In this document: positions 6,289-7,004 of the stretch, in pieces | Layout: every line of letters starts with the position of its first letter | Position numbering within the stretch: position 1 is the first letter of the stretch | Assembly (NCBI GenBank): GCA_016295355.1 | Contig: JAEDLK010000048.1 | Location: 1-7,004, forward strand | Source of the DNA: Clostridiaceae bacterium | GTDB taxonomy: Bacteria; Bacillota; Clostridia; Oscillospirales; Acutalibacteraceae | Direction: 5' to 3' | Length of the DNA: 7,004 nucleotides | The notes under the pieces: generated by a model | What the model was told of the DNA's origin: nothing | The model's input: the letters and a program-made list of their open reading frames with translations, nothing else | The model's database searches: none | Program-made: the position numbers and the translations under genes

Positions 6289-6319
6289 GCAAGGCGGAGC
6301 TCAATGCGCTCCGCCTTGC
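6289..6319 (-). promoter_or_regulatory. Strong intercistronic hairpin after the binding-protein gene
   Basis: GCAAGGCGGAGC (6289-6300) and GCTCCGCCTTGC (6308-6319) form a perfect 12-bp GC-rich stem with a 7-base loop, starting 16 bases after the binding-protein stop. No continuous U-run follows in the transcript (ATCTGTTCATTT), so it is unlikely to be a full terminator. Such hairpins between a binding protein and its transporter commonly protect the upstream mRNA from 3' exonucleases or cause partial termination, raising binding-protein output. Confidence 0.7.
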
Positions 6320-6335
6320 GGAAAATGCCGAAGAT

Positions 6336-7004
6336 TTATTTTGCGGAAATACCGTCAATGTACTTAATATCAAAGTAAGGAGCCGATCTAAAGCTGTCAC
6401 CTGATTCATCAAAGTAACCGTCTTTGATAACATTGGTTTCACCGACAAAGTCACCGTCAACATCAGCCTTGTACTCGGTCAAAGTCTTACCGTCAACCGT
6501 AAAGGAATCGGTGGAGAATACCTTCAACTCGCCCTTTTCGAGCTTAGCCTTAGCGGCGTCAATAGCCTCTTGAGTGCCCGGAGCTGCCACAGCGGTGTTG
6601 AGCTCGGTCAGCTTAATAGCGCCGGTCTTCATGGTGCCGCAGTAGTCAGTTGCAAAGGTCTTGCCGTCCACAACACTTTCAACGACCATCTGGAAGTAAG
6701 GAGCCCAGTCAATCTTGGAAGAAACCAGAGCAGTCTTGGGAGCCATCGGGATGGTGCTGATGTTGTAAGCAACATTGGGAACATTCTTCTCTTCGCAAGC
6801 CTTGGGAGCGCCTTCAGAGTCAGCATGCTGGCTGATCAAAACACAACCGGCATCGATCAAGGACAGAGCCGCTTCTCTTTCAAGGCCGATATCGAACCAG
6901 GAGTTGGTGTAGGTAACCTTCATGGTAGCAGTCGGGCAAACAGATCTGGCGCCCAAGAAGAAGGAAGTCATACCGGAAACAACCGCGGCATAGTCGAAGG
7001 CGCC
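6336..7004 (-). CDS. BMP-family ABC transporter substrate-binding protein, N-terminus outside the window
   Basis: This is the extracytoplasmic receptor of the importer, in the BMP/PnrA-like family (NupN, Borrelia Bmp, Treponema PnrA), whose characterised members bind nucleosides, mainly purines. The visible 222 residues are the C-terminal part of a protein normally about 350-400 long. The frame is open to the right edge; ATG 6971 is internal, because the codons before it read GAFDYAAVVSG and continue the family sequence. Markers are TNSWFDIGLEREAA (about visible residues 33-46) and DAGCVLISQHADSEG (51-65), the conserved stretch lining the ligand cleft. The tail is YFDIKYIDGISAK. The signal peptide and lipobox expected of a Gram-positive lipoprotein would lie outside the window. 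It is the first visible gene of the operon, followed by the strong hairpin. Confidence 0.9.
   Translation of the reverse strand, partial: GAFDYAAVVSGMTSFFLGARSVCPTATMKVTYTNSWFDIGLEREAALSLIDAGCVLISQHADSEGAPKACEEKNVPNVAYNISTIPMAPKTALVSSKIDWAPYFQMVVESVVDGKTFATDYCGTMKTGAIKLTELNTAVAAPGTQEAIDAAKAKLEKGELKVFSTDSFTVDGKTLTEYKADVDGDFVGETNVIKDGYFDESGDSFRSAPYFDIKYIDGISAK

Noticed and set aside
6969..6971. ATG as the start of the binding protein
   Set aside because: The frame stays open upstream to the window edge with residues that continue the family sequence, and a 211-residue product would lack the signal peptide and first lobe.

Overview
All recognisable genes read leftward (minus strand). They form what look like three transcription units from a spore-forming member of the Clostridia (Bacillota). 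The main taxonomic clue is the 5' part of spoVAC, a sporulation gene, at the left edge. The Bacillus-type GalU, strong GGAGG ribosome sites, intrinsic terminators with U-runs and four-gene BMP-type transporter fit the same group. I cannot name a genus from sequence alone.

Right to left, the first unit (7004-2541) is a nucleoside-type ABC importer of the NupNOPQ/BMP class. It holds the C-terminal part of a BMP-family substrate-binding protein (cut by the right edge), a double-domain ATPase and two inner-membrane permeases. The last three genes overlap by 8 and 4 bases and are translationally coupled. A 137-base gap after the binding protein holds a strong 12-bp hairpin plus a pair of mutually exclusive weaker hairpins, an arrangement often used to make more binding protein than transporter. 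A clear intrinsic terminator follows the last permease. The operon promoter lies outside the window.

The second unit (about 2519-385) has its own sigma-A-type promoter, a leader with repeated TTTGT/ACAAA motifs and a possible tiny upstream ORF. It carries galU (UTP-glucose-1-phosphate uridylyltransferase) and, 11 bases further on, a two-domain SGNH/GDSL esterase with an intact Ser-Asp-His triad. It ends at an intrinsic terminator. The pairing suggests making UDP-glucose-derived envelope or exported glycans and removing acyl groups from a glycan or glycolipid, but this is inference.

The third unit starts at a likely sigma-G promoter abutting that terminator and reads into spoVAC, cut by the left edge. 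It would act in the forespore, where SpoVA proteins move dipicolinic acid.

No RNA genes, mobile elements, CRISPR arrays or phage genes were seen, and no stretch over 300 bases lacks a gene. The window looks like ordinary chromosomal core. The points most worth a second look are regulatory (hairpins and leader motifs), one atypical ABC signature motif, and the galU-esterase pairing. I found no convincing new system.
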